From CAYYHA01 sp964471535 (lineage in GTDB: Bacteria > Myxococcota > Myxococcia > SLRQ01): DNA of 5,772 nt. The notes under the pieces are model-generated. The model was not told the DNA's origin. It saw nothing but the letters and a program-made list of their open reading frames with translations, and ran no database searches. The DNA is taken from assembly GCA_964471535.1 (NCBI GenBank), contig CAYYHA010000258.1:1-5772 (forward strand), written 5' to 3'. Made by a program: the position numbers and the translations under genes. The first letter of the stretch is position 1. Every line of letters starts with the position of its first letter. Shown in pieces: positions 4,826 to 5,772 of this stretch.

Positions 4826-5772
4826 AAGACGGCCACCAACTCGACCTGGGGTTTGACCACCGGCTCGAGGGGATACTTCAGGTCGCCCGTCTCGTCGACC
4901 CCGGCCATGGGCGTCACCGCGATGCCGCCGGCCATCCCGGGAAGTGCGACGGCTGGGGGCACGACGGAAAAGCGGGTGCGAAACTTCCACAGGGAGACGA
5001 TCTGCGCCCCGCCGAGTCCAACGCCCTTACCCTGGCGCTCGGGCACCAGCGGCTCGGCCAGGGCCTCGCGCACCGCCTCAACCGCGAGCTGGTCGTAGCG
5101 GGGCTTGCCCGAGGAGCGCACCACCTCGACCTCGAGGAGGGTGCCGTCCGGCGCCTGTACGACGCGGACGAGCGCGTCGAGTTCGATGCCTCCGATGCGG
5201 CCAGCCGCCCAGTCGCGCCACACCGTGTGCATCTGATCGAGCTGGGCGAGCGTGGGATCGCCGCCGGTGTAGGGCTGAGGCAGGGTGTCGCCGAGGCCGC
5301 TCGGCTGCTCGCCCTCGAAGTAGGGCGTGCCCTTCTCGCCGTAGCGCCAGGCGGTACCCTGCCAGTCCTTGGCCCAGCGGGTGAGTGCCGCGACCACCGA
5401 CTTGCCCGAGAGGGCGGGATCGAGGGTGCCCCAATCGGGCTCGAAGTGCCGGCCGAAGCGCTCCCGGAGCGCGCCGAAGTAGGGGTCCACGATCCCGGCT
5501 TGGACGCGGTCGCGGGCCAGCGCCTCCGTGGCCCACCGGCGCACCCGCAGGGTGATGCGCTCCTCGTCCGAGAGACCGCGGTAGGGGAGGTCGCCGCGCG
5601 TGGCTAGCTCGGCGAGGATCTCGCCTGGGAAGGGGTCGATCTCCGGCGCGGTGTCCGGGGAGGCTTCGGTCTCGCCGGGCGCCCTCGCCGGTGCCGCCTC
5701 GGTTGCCGCGGGCGCGGTTCCCGCCGCGGGCACCGACCGTGCCGTGGCCTCGCCCGTTGCCGAGGGTGGGGG
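4822..5772 (-). CDS. TonB-family C-terminal domain protein (5' end beyond window)
   Basis: The frame is open to the right window edge, so the N-terminus is missing; 316 residues are visible. TonB-family proteins usually start with one membrane helix and a Pro/Ala-rich periplasmic linker. The first 50 or so visible residues are Ala/Pro/Glu-rich (PPPSATGEATARS, PAAGTAPAATEAAPA), which fits that linker, but the membrane helix would lie outside. Then comes a charged helical part (DEERITLRVRRWATEALARD), aromatic-rich repeats with Trp (RWAKDWQGTAWRYGEKG), and a TonB C-terminal-like domain at about 195-265 of the visible part: LDALVRVVQAPDGTLLEVEV, VRSSGKPRYDQLAVEAVREA, and a closing LWKFRTRF strand. 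About 50 residues follow this domain and end in VELVAVF. Role is probably envelope energy transduction or an envelope protein using the TonB fold; the partner is unknown. A GTG at 5733 is an internal start possibility but would drop the linker. It is likely co-transcribed with the threonine aldolase gene. Confidence 0.85.
   Translation of the reverse strand, partial: PPPSATGEATARSVPAAGTAPAATEAAPARAPGETEASPDTAPEIDPFPGEILAELATRGDLPYRGLSDEERITLRVRRWATEALARDRVQAGIVDPYFGALRERFGRHFEPDWGTLDPALSGKSVVAALTRWAKDWQGTAWRYGEKGTPYFEGEQPSGLGDTLPQPYTGGDPTLAQLDQMHTVWRDWAAGRIGGIELDALVRVVQAPDGTLLEVEVVRSSGKPRYDQLAVEAVREALAEPLVPERQGKGVGLGGAQIVSLWKFRTRFSVVPPAVALPGMAGGIAVTPMAGVDETGDLKYPLEPVVKPQVELVAVF

Noticed and set aside
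3863..5098. A 411-codon plus-strand open frame antisense to the threonine aldolase and TonB-family genes
   Set aside because: High GC content produces long antisense frames; the minus-strand frames carry clear family motifs and this one has none.
1..5772. CRISPR array, tRNA or other structured RNA gene, insertion sequence
   Set aside because: No regularly spaced repeats, tRNA-like cloverleaf with CCA-adjacent acceptor, or transposase motif was seen on either strand; nearly all of the window is protein-coding.

Overview
The window is very GC-rich and protein-dense, with G/C in most third codon positions. The first gene joins a PATAN/DUF4388-type N-terminal domain to a J-like C-terminal domain, an architecture I associate with Myxococcota and related former Deltaproteobacteria. 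With the TonB-family protein (a Gram-negative envelope trait), this points to a myxobacterium-like Gram-negative genome. The taxonomic call is inference from gene content only.

Layout. Plus strand, left part: a PATAN/J-like protein (16-1110); a 125-base gap with a hairpin over the preceding stop and a -10-like TATACT box; a complete peptide deformylase gene (def, 1236-1784); and 17 bases later the 5' part of a secreted DUF4846-like gene (from 1802), which loses its family signature near 2085-2155. Minus strand, right part, in transcription order: a TonB-family protein cut by the right window edge (5772-4822); a low-specificity L-threonine aldolase (4825-3803) whose TTG start overlaps the TonB stop by four bases; and a two-gene AbiE-type module. 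The module has an AbiEi-like winged-helix antitoxin/regulator (3709-3119) and an AbiEii-like nucleotidyltransferase (3122-2161) joined by a GTGA start/stop overlap. The two strands converge at about 2160, where the DUF4846-like remnant meets the 3' end of the AbiEii-like gene.

The most interesting part is 1802-3803. An AbiE toxin-antitoxin module lies between housekeeping genes, against what appears to be a truncated gene, so the locus looks like a site of insertion or deletion. The toxin gene carries two independent lesions: a net one-base loss near 2680-2715, and Ala in place of the first Asp of the DxD catalytic motif. The antitoxin-like gene looks intact. Its upstream region holds two perfect inverted repeats, one between candidate -35 and -10 boxes and one over the chosen start codon. 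This fits the known autoregulation of AbiE operons through paired inverted repeats. The picture suggests a decayed defence/toxin-antitoxin module whose DNA-binding partner may survive as an orphan repressor. I see no RNA genes, CRISPR array, insertion sequence or intact new system.
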